Notes under the pieces: model-generated | What the model saw: the letters and a program-made list of their open reading frames with translations, nothing else | Told to the model about the DNA's origin: nothing | Database searches by the model: none | Shown: one piece after another, positions 47,820 through 60,157 of the stretch | Layout of the letters: each line of letters begins with the position of its first letter | How positions within the stretch are numbered: the stretch's first letter is position 1 | Source of the DNA: Agapanthus africanus | Lineage: Eukaryota; Streptophyta; Magnoliopsida; Asparagales; Amaryllidaceae | Assembly: GCA_030015575.1 (NCBI GenBank) | Contig: CM057338.1 | Span: forward strand, 827,010,353 to 827,074,352 | Direction of reading: 5' to 3' | DNA length: 64,000 nt | Made by a program: the position numbers and the translations under genes

Positions 47820-50202
47820 GTGATTCCCTTTTCTTGTAGCTTCAGTTTCTTGTCATCTTTATTTATCTCTTCTTAAAGTTGGAATTATCAGGAATCATTT
47901 AGACGTTTTTTTAGTTCAATCTAATTTAAGGTCATTGGATTAATGCAATCTAAGCTAATCCATCTATGGATGCTAATTCACAATAAGAATCGATTGTGAA
48001 CCAAACAAAGTTTCTCTACTTCTGTCGGTGCTTTACACTTCTATGAACATCAAGGATATCAATTGTATAAGTTTTTAAGTTCATGAGTTGTAGAAAACAC
48101 CATGAAGTTTCACGTGATAATTTTTAGGAAACTCTTTAATCTCTATATCATGATATTTCTCTCTTAAATCTCTCAAGTTGCTCCATATTTTCTCCTGTAT
48201 CATTTTCTATTTAGAACTTAACCCACTATTAAGTTGACCAAGGTTAATGTTTAATTATGTTAAAACTATTACCTTCATATTCTCTATTTATCCAAATGTA
48301 GATTTCTTTCCCCTTTAACTTTCTCGTGAAGAAAGCCACAATGACATGTAAAGCTAGACAGAAATGAAGCAGAAATTACAGGAGGGAGTTTGAGTAGGTT
48401 AAGAGATTTGAGGAACATGTATCAAACACCAAGATTTAAAGGAGATTTACAAATATAAGAGAATTTATGGAGCAATATAAAAACCAAATTATGTGACAGT
48501 ATTAACGGAATATTTTAAGTATATGTCAATTAACTAGGGAGGAATTTGGATACCTTAAAAAGAATTTATGGGAGAAAAATGCAAATATTGAAATTAAAGG
48601 GAGATTTTTCTTTCGTTTTTTAAAGAGAGAAGATGATGAGCAATATAGAAAAAACTCAACTATTTTTACATTATGTGACCAATAGCAACAATTTGAATTA
48701 TCATTGCCCTTTTTGATTAAGCTATATAGTAAATATTTGTGCCCTAACCTCTCTCTTCTCTTATTTTTATTCACAATCCTTGATAAATACGCTTTAGAGT
48801 TTCTCCTGTTTCGGCCTATGGTATAGTTATCCTTTCACCTTGGTTTTCTCAATCTATCAACTTCGCTTTGTTTCGCTACCACCACTCCCATGACTGTGGC
48901 ATGCGCGAGAGTATGTTCATATTCTGCTTATGGGCATAGTTGAATTATTTCATGCTATGTAAGAATATGTGAAATCTAGATGTAGGTCGCAATCCGCTTT
49001 TGGCAAGTCCACTTAATGTGTGTGTCCAAATTGCATAAAGAAACTCGATTCCGAGTATATTACTTCATATTTATGTTGCTAATTTATTTTCAATACATTG
49101 GAAAACATTGTTCTCTCGATTGCTTTTTGTTTATTTAGCTTGTCCTGTTATCAGAATCAGACTTTTACCTCTTTTACTCTTTTGGGCTTTTATATTAGGG
49201 TGAATCTTCCAATATCAGAATACTCATGCAAACTATGAAGATTGTCAAAGTTACTATAGTTGTGAAACTCATTGGAAATACGCAATGACAAAGTAGAGAA
49301 CAATTAGAAGGCACCCTTGATAATAGTTTAAAAACAGAAGGTAATTTTTTAAAATTGCGACGCAGAATTTTCATTATTTCTATATTCTGACAAGACCTGA
49401 TTAACATGGAAGGGAGCATTCATGCAATTAAAGGAATATTTGTTTGGTTAAAATCTAAATATCTGAAGTGTCTTTATAGTTAGTTCAGTTGAGCTTCAGG
49501 TAATAGACAGGGTAAACTCTTAAGCGGTGCTTATCTTGATTACTAACAATGCCTAAGTTTGCCTATGCTCTTAATTTCTTTGTTAGATTTCTTTTCTTTT
49601 AATTAATAACTATAAACTGAATCCAATTTACATGCTTGTCACAACACATATTAGAATCTGTATCACTCGTATTAGTATTAGAAAACAACTTTAACATGAA
49701 ATAAATTTTGATTGTATTTTAATTTGTTTTCTCAGTTTCTTCTTGATTTGCTTCAAAGAAGTTATGGTTGTTCCTTGCAATTTGAATATTAACACATTTG
49801 TGTATATCTTTTTAAGGCTAAATTACCCTAAACTTCCCTAGTTATTAGCATTTTTCCTGAACTGCTTAAGGTTTTTTAATTACTGTGAACTCCCATAAAC
49901 CTTGATTCTGAGAGATTTTTCACTAAAATTCTCTTAAATATAACTTTAAGGGAGCCTACTGTTATAAACAAACTCTAAGGTATTAACCGAAAACTGCTCA
50001 TAGTTAAGGGCAGTTTAGTGTAAATTAGCCTTTTCACAAGTAAGGATTTCGTTAAATAATCTGATGTCATTATTAATGAAATGTTTGTTCCATTTAATAT
50101 TTGCTAGGATCCTTATGATACCAACCTTTTATGGTCACATGTTACAACTATTTTTTCCTTGTCCCATTTCAGGCTTGTTCCCGTTCTTCAAAACCTACCC
50201 GA

Positions 50203-51288
50203 ATGACAAACGATAATAAGCAGCTCATCGAAGGTTTTCCCGACGCTGTCTCCCTCATGTTCCTTGCCCGTGTCCCCTTCTCCTACCAACCGAAGCTCCA
50301 ACTCGTCTCCAAATCGTGGAGACAAGCCTTTCGCAGCCCTGAACTCTTTAAGACCCGATGTGAAGTGGGCTCTACTGAAGAGCTCCTCTGCGTCCTCGCC
50401 TTTGAGCCTGAAAACATCTGGCAGCTCTACGACCCCTTAAGATATCACTGGCTCACTCTTCCGAAAATGCCCTCGGAAATCCGCCACCTCGCCCGCTTCG
50501 GGTCTGCCTCTATTTGCGGACGCCTCTTCGTGCTCGGGGGCGGGAGCGACCACGTCGACCCTGCGACGGGTGACCACGATGGCATCTTCGCCACCACCGA
50601 TGTCTGGGTGTATGACCCACCCAGTTGCCAGTGGGCCCGCCGTGCCAGCATGCTAGTTCCTCGTGCCATGTTCGCTTGCTCCGTCGTTGACGGGAAAATC
50701 GTCGTCGCCGGTGGCTTCACCAGTTTTCGAAAGTCCATATCGAAAGCAGAGGTGTATGATCCGGCGGCAGACTCATGGGCGCCACTCCCGGACCTCTACC
50801 ATGCTCACACGTCCGCCTGCACGGGTGTGGTGATACAGGGGAGGATGCATGTGGTGCACAAGGGGGTGTCGACGGTGCAAATTCTTGAAAATGGGGGTCA
50901 AGGTTGGATCGTGGAGGATTCCGGGTGGCTGCAGGGCCCGATGGCGGTGGTGCAGCGTGAGCTGTACGTTCTGAACGGCGGGTTGATACAGAAACAGCAG
51001 AAACAGGAGTTGCAGAAGAAGTGCACGGTGGATAACAGTTCTAATAAAGTGGTCTTGTCTGCATCGGAGTTCAAGAGCAGGATAGGGTTCGGGATGATCG
51101 GGCTCAGGGACGAGATTTATATGGTCGGGGGAGTTCTGGGCCCGGGGCCCACGAACCAGTCGATCAAGCAGTTGCGTGATGTGGATGTGCTTTCGGTCGG
51201 TGGAAGCAAGTGGCCGGCGTGGAGGCAGGCCGCGCCGATGAGTTTGTGTTGTGGGAGCATTTTAGGCTGTGCAGTGCTCAAGTTTTAG
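50203..51288 (+). CDS. SKIP30: F-box/kelch-repeat protein, SKIP30 type
   Basis: The 361-residue product is encoded in one exon. An F-box spans about residues 8-52 (GFPDAVSLMFLARVPFSYQP, then SKSWRQAF). Kelch blades follow: LFVLGGGSD at 108-116 with DVWVYDP, IVVAGGF at 166-172 with AEVYDP and SW, a weaker one around 205-245, and IYMVGGVLGPG at 305-315. Members of this family bind SKP1/ASK through the F-box and act as substrate adaptors of SCF ubiquitin ligases; the substrate cannot be told here. I chose the ATG at 50203 because CCCATTTCAG at 50163-50172 is a strong splice acceptor that removes the in-frame ATG at 50131, and because the F-box then sits near the N-terminus as usual. A KQQKQELQKK stretch (residues 264-273) looks like a lineage-specific insert. 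The exon is GC-richer than its surroundings and undamaged, so it is probably functional. Confidence 0.95.
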   Translation: MTNDNKQLIEGFPDAVSLMFLARVPFSYQPKLQLVSKSWRQAFRSPELFKTRCEVGSTEELLCVLAFEPENIWQLYDPLRYHWLTLPKMPSEIRHLARFGSASICGRLFVLGGGSDHVDPATGDHDGIFATTDVWVYDPPSCQWARRASMLVPRAMFACSVVDGKIVVAGGFTSFRKSISKAEVYDPAADSWAPLPDLYHAHTSACTGVVIQGRMHVVHKGVSTVQILENGGQGWIVEDSGWLQGPMAVVQRELYVLNGGLIQKQQKQELQKKCTVDNSSNKVVLSASEFKSRIGFGMIGLRDEIYMVGGVLGPGPTNQSIKQLRDVDVLSVGGSKWPAWRQAAPMSLCCGSILGCAVLKF

Positions 51289-51989
51289 CAGATGTTTGTT
51301 GAAAGATTTGATCTTTTGTGGTTGATTTGTTGCTTATTTGCCTCCTTTGATTTTTGTCTGTTGTACTGTATAAAGAGTTTGATGATGATTCAGGATTAGA
51401 ACAGGAAAAATATCAATCAGGTTGATAATGTTGATGTTTTTTTGGGTCAGAGATTGTATTTGCTGAATATTTGTAGGCAAATTACAGGATTATAGTTGTT
51501 TAGGTGTTACTTTATTCACTTTTCAATGACGTTCTTTTATCAAAAAGCTGGGTTGATCGTAAAATGAAGCTCTGAAGATGTAACAAAAGCTTGGTTGGTT
51601 TTTCTATTCTGTGTTATCTAAATAAGAGAATACAACATATAACAGCAGCAAACCTTCGTCCTAAATTTTTCGCATCTGCAATATTTATTCTTACATTCTC
51701 TATGAAGGACCATGTCCTGACTCCCTAACAAAATTTCTTTAGGATTCATTTTATAGAAATCCGATTATATTTTATGCTAGCTTTATACCTAACACATCCC
51801 TCAGCCTTTATCCAACATAGCTAATGTAACAGCAAAACCAGCATACTATTAGTCCAATTTGATGGAAATTTAGCAGCAGCACAGTGGAATTTTACAGCAT
51901 ATAGATAACAGAACACTCACCCATGAACCGAATTATAATTTCTTCAATTTATATGAAAGGGGAAAAACATATTGTTTTCAGAGTTTATG
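51289..51989 (+). other. 3' flank of the SKIP30-type gene
   Basis: This holds the T-rich 3' UTR and intergenic sequence. Near-consensus poly(A) signals occur at 51370 (ATAAAG) and near 51622 (AATAAG); I cannot choose between them. No other gene is seen here. Confidence 0.5.
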
Positions 51990-52124
51990 CTAGAAAATTG
52001 TAACAGGGATCAGCATTGGCGATGAGCAATTCTTCGTCGATTCATTGGACTTCCTCTTTTGGTTTCGGTACTCGCTGCTGCGGGAAGATTTCTCTCCTCT
52101 GAAAGATGAAGTGCATGAAGCCAT
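51990..52124 (-). CDS. Small ORF, 44 residues, function unknown
   Basis: A minus-strand frame begins ATG at 52124 and ends TAG at 51990. The product starts MASCTSSFRGEKSSRSSEYR, is rich in Ser, Lys and Arg, and ends in a short hydrophobic tail. It lies convergent to the SKIP30-type gene. TATATAAG-like sequence lies about 35 bases upstream. I do not recognise a family, and it may be a chance frame or one exon of a longer transcript. Confidence 0.22.
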   Translation of the reverse strand: MASCTSSFRGEKSSRSSEYRNQKRKSNESTKNCSSPMLIPVTIF

Positions 52125-52591
52125 TATTATAATTGGAAGGAAAGGGCGATGGCTGCTTATATGAGAATCACAAGAAAGTTCAATGAAATATTGGCATTTT
52201 TAAGGGCCATTTGGTTTGCGATAATGCAGCATTTGTTATGTGCAACGTTAATTTGTTATCCATTGTTTGGATGCCTGCAACTTTTGATTTTTAATGCGCT
52301 GTAGTACATTCTGCAGACGGTTTTTAAATTACCCTTGCCAATTAGAACTGTTATCACCGAACTACGTGAAATTCCTTTTCCTATTTTGGCAACCCCCTCC
52401 CTCTAAAAGTGGTTTACAGAAAATTTTTCTTAAAACAAAAGATTTAGGGATTTTACTACAATTTAAAATTTGAAGGTAGTTATTCATAAAACTACAGTAG
52501 TTAAGGAAGATTTAGCCTGATTTAGCCCTAGAATATGTTGCTAACAAAACGCGAGTTATGAACTTTTTTGCAGAAAAAGCTATATGCAGTT

Positions 52592-52727
52592 TGTTAGAGT
52601 TTGATATAAGAAAGAGTTTAGTCTCACATCGGAAAAATAGAAAGAGTAGCCATATTGTAATAGCTATATATAGAGGGACTCTCTATATCTTTTAATAATA
52701 ATAAAATATCTAATTTCCTCTTTATCA
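52592..52727 (+). mobile_element. Short 5' LTR (136 bp) of a copia element
   Basis: TGTTAGAGTTTG ... CTCTTTATCA contains CTATATATAG (52663) and AATAATAAAA, like a compact promoter and poly(A) region. It is followed by TGGTAACGCTAGC, a diverged match to the initiator tRNA primer site. The matching 3' LTR is not in the window. Confidence 0.7.
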
Positions 52728-52870
52728 TGGTAACGCTAGCCCCCAAACTCTAGTTAAAACCCTCACCACCGCATCATCCTGCACCATTGCCGCATCATCC
52801 TGCACCGCCGCCGCATCACCGTTGCATCATCGCCATCGCAGCATAGTGTTGTGACTCAGTTGTTGTTGCC

Positions 52871-53513
52871 ATGGGTGACGCTGAGAAAGAGGATGCCGGG
52901 CCAACCTGGCTTCTGTTAAGTTGTCGGATCGGATGCCGGGCCAACCTGGCTTCTGTTAAGTTGTCGGATCAAAAACTCGATGTTTCAATTGGCAACAATG
53001 GAGGATTATCGTGATGACGACTTTGACTGGGAGGGGTAAAGATCATCATCTCACCAATGATCCCCCAACCTGAAAACAGCTGTTTGGATAAAAATGATAG
53101 TTTGGTGAAATGTCTCTTATGGGAGGTCATGGAGCAGGAAGTGATGGATCCGGTTCTTACTTGCTTCACTATGAACGAGATGTGGACATTGTTGCAGTCC
53201 ACTTATTCAGAGAAGAGAAGAATGTCTCGGGCTTATTCGATCTCTCAAATTTATTCTAGATCAGATCAGATGAATTAGACATTAGCGGAGCACTATATTG
53301 TCTTCAAGATGGTATGTGATGTGTTACGGGTTATTTTTCCTTCATAAGCTGATTTTGAGAAACTGAAGACACACCAAGATAAGCTTGATGTACTGACCTT
53401 CTCAGAGAGTCTGAATTCTTTGTATGATGCGGCACGACCATTAGTGATTGGTAGTGAGTCGTCAAAGAATCTTCAGGAGGCGTTTCATCTGAGCCGAGAG
53501 ATGTCTCCAACTC
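52871..53513 (+). pseudogene. Copia gag relic
   Basis: The gag begins ATGGGTGACGCTGAGAAAG at 52871. Sequence typical of copia gag (UBN2 type) follows: DKNDSLVKCLLWEVMEQEV at about 53090, MWTLLQSTYSEKRRMSRAYS near 53180, then DKLDVLTFSESLNSLYDAA near 53390. Gag forms the virus-like particle. A perfect 40-bp tandem duplication (52891-52970) shifts the frame, and stops occur at about 53276 and 53347. The solo LTR at 53514 interrupts the gene, which resumes at 58687. Confidence 0.85.
52891..52970 (+). repeat. 40-bp perfect tandem duplication in gag
   Basis: Two identical copies start at 52891 and 52931 (GGATGCCGGGCCAACCTGGC ...). 40 is not a multiple of three, so the duplication alone breaks the frame. 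Confidence 0.97.
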
Positions 53514-54290
53514 TGTAACATTTTGAAAATTTTAAGATTTATTTTAGAATTTAATTAATGATAAAAAAACGAATTTTATAAATATGATAATATTTATTTA
53601 ATTGGGTTTTTCTTAAATTTGCATTAAAACATATATCTATACTAATTACCACAATAAAACTAAGATATTCTTTTCTAATTAACACTTAGTGCGGCATGAC
53701 AAGTATAATGTAATATTAATACTTTCATTTGCATTTTGTTTAAACATTGATGGAGAGGCATCGACATGAGAGAGAGCACATGCCTACACCCTTATCCTCA
53801 CCCTCTCTCCTCATTTCTTTCACACCTCCACAAGATATCTCCTCTCTCCCAAACACCCAAACTAAAAACCCTAGATTTCCTCCATCAAAACCCTTTCTTG
53901 TGCCAAGTTCAGCAAATAGAAGCCACTCCAAGACTTCAAGACTTCAAGAAGAAGCCATCTGATATATTCAAGTCCTTTAAGTGGCCATATCAAAAGCTTG
54001 GATTTCCTATTTTCCCTTTTCCAAATAAGTAAAGACCCCACTTTTCCCAAGCTCCTAAAAGACTAGCCATGAAAAAGTGTATTTTCTACACAAAAATCAA
54101 GTTTTTATGGTTTAAACTCTTTCAAAATTTGTTTTAAAGTGCTCTACTAGTTATGGTGAAGCAAGTGTGGTTTACTTGGTGATTTCAACTTATTGTGGAT
54201 AATAGAGAGTATTTTGATGATAGAGTTTGAAGTTTTAAGGTTTTAAAGTATTTTCCAAATTTCAGAATTTTGCACTAGCAAAATTAGGCA

Positions 54291-54515
54291 TCGGACGTCT
54301 GGCATTGTAGCTTCAGACGTCTTCCCAAAATATGTTATTCTATGTTTTTGTTCGACATACGTATGGACTTATAGTATCGGACTTCTACCCCAAAACTGTG
54401 ATTTTTGTTAGTTGTTCGTCAGACGTCTAGGGTTCCTTCATCAGACGTCTTTTTTTTCTCTGTTATTCTTTGGGGTCTTGGGCAGACGTCTGGAAGGTTA
54501 GTCATCAGACATCTG
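54291..54515. repeat. Tandem units of about 63 bp with paired GACGTC motifs
   Basis: GACGTC at 54294, 54316, 54422, 54444 and 54485, with a decayed partner at 54508 and a decayed pair near 54354-54384, define four units of 60-68 bp. In each unit two AGACGTCT-like palindromes lie about 22-24 bp apart. ACGT is the core bound by plant bZIP proteins. Confidence 0.75.
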
Positions 54516-54853
54516 CAGTTCATTATTCTTGACTGTTTTACCTTTTTATAAACTCAAATGAATTTCTACTCTTTTGATTTATGTTTTGGGGAATAAATGT
54601 CGATTCGGGGGGTAGTTCTATGTAGTTAGGACACGTTAGCACACGTTAATCATATGTTCTAATCTATGTACGCTTAGCTCGTTAACCTCGATGTCGAATT
54701 AGATTCTTACACGATTATGTTGCGATTCGAATATTAGGCTCGATTGCGGAGACTTCTGAGGCGGTAAGGAAGGGCAAGGCGGTCATGGACTCCGATTAGC
54801 TCGAGCCACTTTTCGATGAGTAGATTAGAATCAACGAGTGGGAACTCGGGTAT

Positions 54854-57064
54854 TGTTAGTTATATGTATGCCCTAGAGGCCATTACTGTATATTGGATGT
54901 ATATTGTAATGGATGCTGGGACATATATAGGTAGGACTTTCTTGCTCGACATGATAGTACGCTATCTGGTTGCTCTTTATCTTAACATGTATATTTTCTG
55001 TCTCTCTGATTACATGTTGATAAAGCCCTTAGGATGTGTACTCGACTTCCAGGACTATGATGCAGATCATACTAGTGGGGCCTGGATAGTCCATGAGTAC
55101 ATCCTTCAATATTCCTAGTCGTGGGAATATCGAGATGGGGCATCGATATTCCAGAGTAGACTAGCGTATATCTTCTCGACCCATGCGATGGGCGATGGAT
55201 GATCCCATATCCATTAGTGTTTGACATCAGAGATGGTACACGGGTGCTCAGTGGAGACTGGGTACACTGAACGGACTCGCCGAGAACTCCCAGATGGTAT
55301 TATACCTCACGTCAGATGGCAGTTCTCTGGTGACACTGGTACAGCTTAGTCTGTTGACCCGAGATCGTCATAGAGTCTTGTGTGTCTCCCACTGTGCTTT
55401 GATTTCCACCCTACCACGGCTCTACTGAGTCGTGCAAACATGTGGTTTTTGGGTACAGTCCCGATTCACATGAAGGCAATGAGCGATAGGAGGGGATTCG
55501 TCTCTCCCGGTATTGGGGGTTGATGTTGCGCTATGCTCGACTGGCCATGACAGGAAATCCCTGGCCAGGGTTGCAGTGATCTACTGATAAGTGTTATCGG
55601 TGTTTTCACACATGTTATGGACTTCACGTCGGCATGACTTATCGAGCTATTGGGGTCTGACGTTTACCACCCCTAGGCGAGATATGCGACATATCAGACG
55701 AACAGACCGGACTGTACGGTAAGTGTTACTGGTTGGATTCACAGGAGTGTGAGCGGGCTTGCTCGTCGATCTTTTGATCGCTCAATACCCGGGTGGCCGT
55801 TACGTTTAGCAGACCGCTTGCGGCTTGTGGGTGTTTAATATGATCATCATCTGCTGCCGGCGTATTGACGAGTCTTTAGAGTCCTACACAGAGGTTTCCT
55901 GGCTCAAGCAAAACGAAATAGGAGCACATATGAGATATGTGCGGGACCGAGAATAATGCGTGTATGTGATATCGTATGCCATTCTCGCGATGAATGTATC
56001 GATTGGTTATATGCGATATAACCTAGTTATCGAATCAAGGATTGATTCGATAAGCCGATACATAGGATACTAGTCGGTTATATGCGATATGACCGGATCG
56101 TTAAATCAAGTATTGATTTAATGATTTAATGCATAATTGTATATTTGATATATTACTTTGCATTAATTAGTATTTGTTCACTTTAAAAGGATTTTCTCAC
56201 TTGATGTACACAAGTTGTATATGTGATATACTTTTGTGCACTTGTTTGTATCATGTTTGATGATACATGCTCACTTGGGTTTATGTAAAGAATTGAACCA
56301 TGGTTAAGTTAATGATTAGGGTTTTTGTTTATATCTATTTATTTATAATTCTTTTTTTTGAAAAAGATAAAGAAAGAATGGTGGCTTTGTTTGTTTGTTT
56401 GTTGAAGCTTCATGAAGCTTTGAACAAGTCCACTACTCTTGTTTCATGCTTAACCCTAACCATTTAAATTAACCATAGTCCATTCTCTACACCTAACCAT
56501 GGTTGCCAAATGATAAGTATTCATTTATTTTTCTTTTTGAAAATATACTTATCATATTTCTTTCTTCTTCTTCATCATCTTCAATATGAAGAAACCATAT
56601 CACCATCAATGGCAACTTATGAAAAAGAGTGAGAAATCCAATTCTAAAGTGAACCCACCTCCTATTTCTTCATCCTCTACCTCTTGCCAAGTAGTATAGG
56701 GTGTTTTCTTCACAAGTTTCATGACTTGGTGAAGTGGGAGCTTGATCTTGTGATGCCTCGACGTAGATCATCTTCGGCATCGAAGCCGACGACCAAGTCC
56801 GCCCTTTTCTCCGATGAACCCGATGCTAGAGTCATGGATTTAATTTGGACAGCGGAGGGACGTCATCACGGAGCCTAGGAGGTGGAGGACCGGATCTACA
56901 AAGGTTGTACCCCCTTTCCTTTTAAGTTAAAGTTGTTTACTTGCATCGCATCACCTATACATCTAGTTAACGATCCGTATTAGGGTTTCTCGGCACTTGT
57001 AAAATTTGAATTGGCCATGTATGATGCCTTGTGAGACTTCATTAGTGTGCCAAGGAACCCTACA
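54854..57064 (+). mobile_element. Solo copia LTR inside the family-B LTR
   Basis: TGTTAGTTATATGTATGCCC to GGAACCCTACA, about 2.2 kb, in the same family as the LTRs at 4146-5762/18353-18890 and 1032-3107 but on the + strand. The right flank GGGTG and left flank GGGTA(T) look like an imperfect target duplication. Removing the LTR restores a block (GGGTGGACGGCGTATAGC) seen unbroken, inverted, near 35490. Confidence 0.82.
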
Positions 57065-58686
57065 GGGTGGACGGCGTATAGCACCCCCGACCACCAGAAA
57101 TTTTATAAAACTTCATATCGATTTTAAACTCATGCTTTTACACTTCGATTATAATGCCATGTTTTGTCTATACTTGTTCGTGATGCCATGTTCGTGTTAT
57201 TACTACTATATTATATGAACACACTTATAAAACACTGTGCAACTTCTAATGATTGCCATATTGTACAATCACGAACGTACATACTACACTACACATCATT
57301 AGTACTGCCATGACACTATAAAATTTGCTACGCTTATTCATTTTTTAATTATATCCATGTTAGTATTAAAGGCTACTTATCATGTTTCATTATTCAAATG
57401 TCATTATTCTGTATACTTATGTATATAGTTGCCGACCGCTGCAAAGATGAATTTTGCATTTGTTGATTTGATGAACTTGATGTTTTCTGTTGGATTTGAG
57501 AAACCGCGGTATGATTTATAAAACTTGCTTATGTTTACAAAAGTTGTGGTTTTCTCTTGAATTGATGATGATACGTCCATCATGGGTTTTCTATATGTTT
57601 TATGGTTTGGTTTTATCCGATACCGAGTAGGGGGTATACGGTTTCGGATTATTCGATACTGAGTAGAGGGGTATACAGTACATGTACATGGTGGACCCGT
57701 TACGATAACCGAGGGGCATGCAGGAAGTCCACATGGAAAGGCGGGAAGCCTAGCGAGATTATTCGATACCAGAGATAGTTTGAAACATGGCGGATATCCA
57801 GAGGATACCGACTGGGGTTGTGATATGAGAATAAAAAGAGGGCTGATCCTAGAGATAGCGCCTGAGAAAAGAATTAGATTTTGGGTGTCGATGATTGACA
57901 CGGATTTCATGATGATGTTATATTGATGATTATTTCTATGATTGCGCGATCCGTTATGATGCGATTACATTTATTTATAATGCATATAATATATACATCT
58001 TGTGATGTCTTATTCTACTCACGAGTTGGCAACTCACCCCCGTTGTGCCATAGTTTATTGCAGGACCGACCACTCGGATATTTAGCGGCTTCACTGGCAC
58101 AACTTCTTTTGGGGTTACTTGTATTTTTGGCTAGGTAGGTTACAAATTGTTTAGTAACCACCTCTTGTATATGTTATTTTTGTATCTAGTGTCACTCCAT
58201 CTACCATATGTATATTCGTTGTATTAGATCTAATCGAGACTTTTATTCTTTTAGATGTCGAACTCGTGTGGAGTTGACTTGATGATATATTTTATATATT
58301 GCTTATTGCTATTTGTTGTGTTATCCTTCGTCTTGGACGTCATATATTAACTGCATAGTTTGTGACTTTGCCGAGTGGGCGTTGAGCTAGCTCCCCAATG
58401 GGAATGCTTTTATATTGATTCATTATACATGTTTTATTTCAAATTTACAAAAGAGGTGCTGCCCAAATTTTAAATGACGAATATGTTTTCAAATATTTTT
58501 AACAAACCTTACTTGCATTTTAAAACAAACTATATTTATTTTCATAAACCCTTTCGAAAACTTCACACCTCCATTACTTCTTTTCAAAAGGTTTAGATCT
58601 TGGTTTTGGCTTATTTGGATTGCGTCGACGTCCAAAGACGTCACGTGATTTAAGTTCCGGCTACGTGTCATTTCCGGGTCGTGACA

Positions 58687-59543
58687 AACTTACTTGAGCA
58701 CAGAACTAGTTGCAGAAAAGTATGCATTAGCCGCTATGCCACAGAGTGGCGGCTTCAGTTAAGGCAGGAGTCGATCTGGTCGAGGAGGAGGTCATGGCAG
58801 TTATTATGGAAGAGAAGTTAGTAGGGATAGTACCCGGGATATTTACTCAGGGAGAGAATTTGGTGGTAATAGAGAGGGGGTTCAGTGTAATTATTGTAAT
58901 GAATTTGGACATATGAAGTATGATTGCCCAAAAAAAATAACAGTTCTACAGCTCATGTCGCTTCCTGTACTGACTCCGCCATTAATTCTATGGATGCGGA
59001 AACGTTGGAAAGTTTCAGATTGTTTCAGCAGTTTCAGCATTCTCAGACGCAATCATCCTCTAATGCTGCATTTACTAAGACAGGTAACTCTACCGCTTGT
59101 CTATTCTCAGTAGCTCCTACGTCATGGGTGATTGATTCAGGAGCGTCAGATCACATGACCGGGAATTAAGGTATATTGTCCAATTTCTCATATATTTCTC
59201 ACACACTTGTTAAACTTGTTGATGTTCTGTTTCACTTGTTAGTGGTATAGGTTCAGTGATTTTATATCTGTCTATGCCTTTGCACTCCGTTTTATATGTC
59301 TCGCTTCCCTTTCAATTTGCTTTCTATTAATCAACTTACAAAATCCCTAAACTATTGTGCAATCTTTTATCCTAACCACTGTGTATTTTAGGATCTGGAA
59401 ACGAGAAATACGATTAGCACCGAACATGTGTCCGATGGTCTGTATCAGATAAGTAGTTTTTCAGAGTCGGTTGCATGCTTGAGTGATTCTACAGTCGTAG
59501 ATTTGCACAATCAGTTGGACATCCATCATTAGAGAACCTGAAT
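58687..59543 (+). pseudogene. Copia nucleocapsid, protease and start of integrase, relic
   Basis: This continues the gag relic across the solo LTR. A Gly/Arg-rich stretch near 58760 leads to a zinc knuckle CNYCNEFGHMKYDC (about 58893-58930). Protease has WVIDSGASDHMTGN near 59130-59167, and after a stop weak similarity to the pre-integrase region continues to about 59520. At least one further stop (near 58760) breaks the frame. The rest of integrase, RT and RNase H are missing, cut by the LTR at 59544. Confidence 0.85.
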
Positions 59544-60157
59544 ATAACATTTCAAAAATTTTAAGGTATTTTAGAATTTAAATAATGATATAATGGGTTT
59601 TATTAAAATGATAACATGTATTTAATTAAGTTTTCACACACACACACACACACAAACAATTTGTAATAATAAAACTAATACTTTCTTTTCCTACTTAATA
59701 TCAATTTTGGCATGGCAAGCATATTTAATATTAAAATTTTCCTTATATTTTTTTTCTAATGAAATAAGTGGAGTGGGGAACGGGAGGAGGAGGCATGGGC
59801 TCACCATGCCTATTTATACCCATATCCATTTCATCTCTTCACTCCATTTTCTCACAACTCTCTCACTCTCCCTCAAACCAACTCCAAACAAACCATACAC
59901 TTCTTCATCTCCTCAACTCCAAACTCATCTCTTCAAGTAGAAATCATCATCAAGTCTTCAAGTAGCTTCATACAAGCTTTGATCTCCTCTTCAATTCATC
60001 TTTTTCAAGAAGTAAAAATCCATCTTTTAGTAAGTTTTTAATATTTGCCATGAAAACTTTATCTTCTACTTAAAAATCATGTTTTTAACGTGGTTTAAAT
60101 CTTGTACAAATGAAGTTTTATTGATTGTTGTAGTGGTAGTATGTTCAGTCTAGCTAT
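59544..60157 (+). mobile_element. Family-B gypsy LTR, start only
   Basis: The unit begins TATAACATTTCAAAAATTTT, matching the start of the LTR at 53514 with TGT changed to TAT. It keeps a (CA)n tract (59637-59654) and a TATA-like CTATTTATACCC at about 59810. The copia element at 60158 interrupts it, and its remainder is outside the window. Confidence 0.75.

Larger units (their letters stand above)
53514..58686 (+). mobile_element. Solo gypsy LTR, family B, itself interrupted
   Basis: The unit begins TGTAACATTTTG and ends TCCGGGTCGTGACA. It is flanked by AACTC (53509-53513) and AACTT (58687-58691), a target duplication with one mismatch. Removing it joins the copia gag in frame, which supports the boundaries. 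About 2.95 kb remains without the nested LTR at 54854-57064. ORFs inside, including a long minus-strand one at 57404-57910, are not genes. Confidence 0.85.

Noticed and set aside
50445..50738. Antisense ORF opposite the F-box/kelch exon
   Set aside because: It is a shadow of a GC-rich coding exon and has no family features.
52203..52225. GGGCCATTTGGTTTGCG, resembling a Harbinger or hAT MITE end
   Set aside because: No inverted partner or convincing target duplication was found nearby.
57404..57910. Minus-strand ORF of 168 codons
   Set aside because: It is inside the family-B solo LTR and resembles no known protein.
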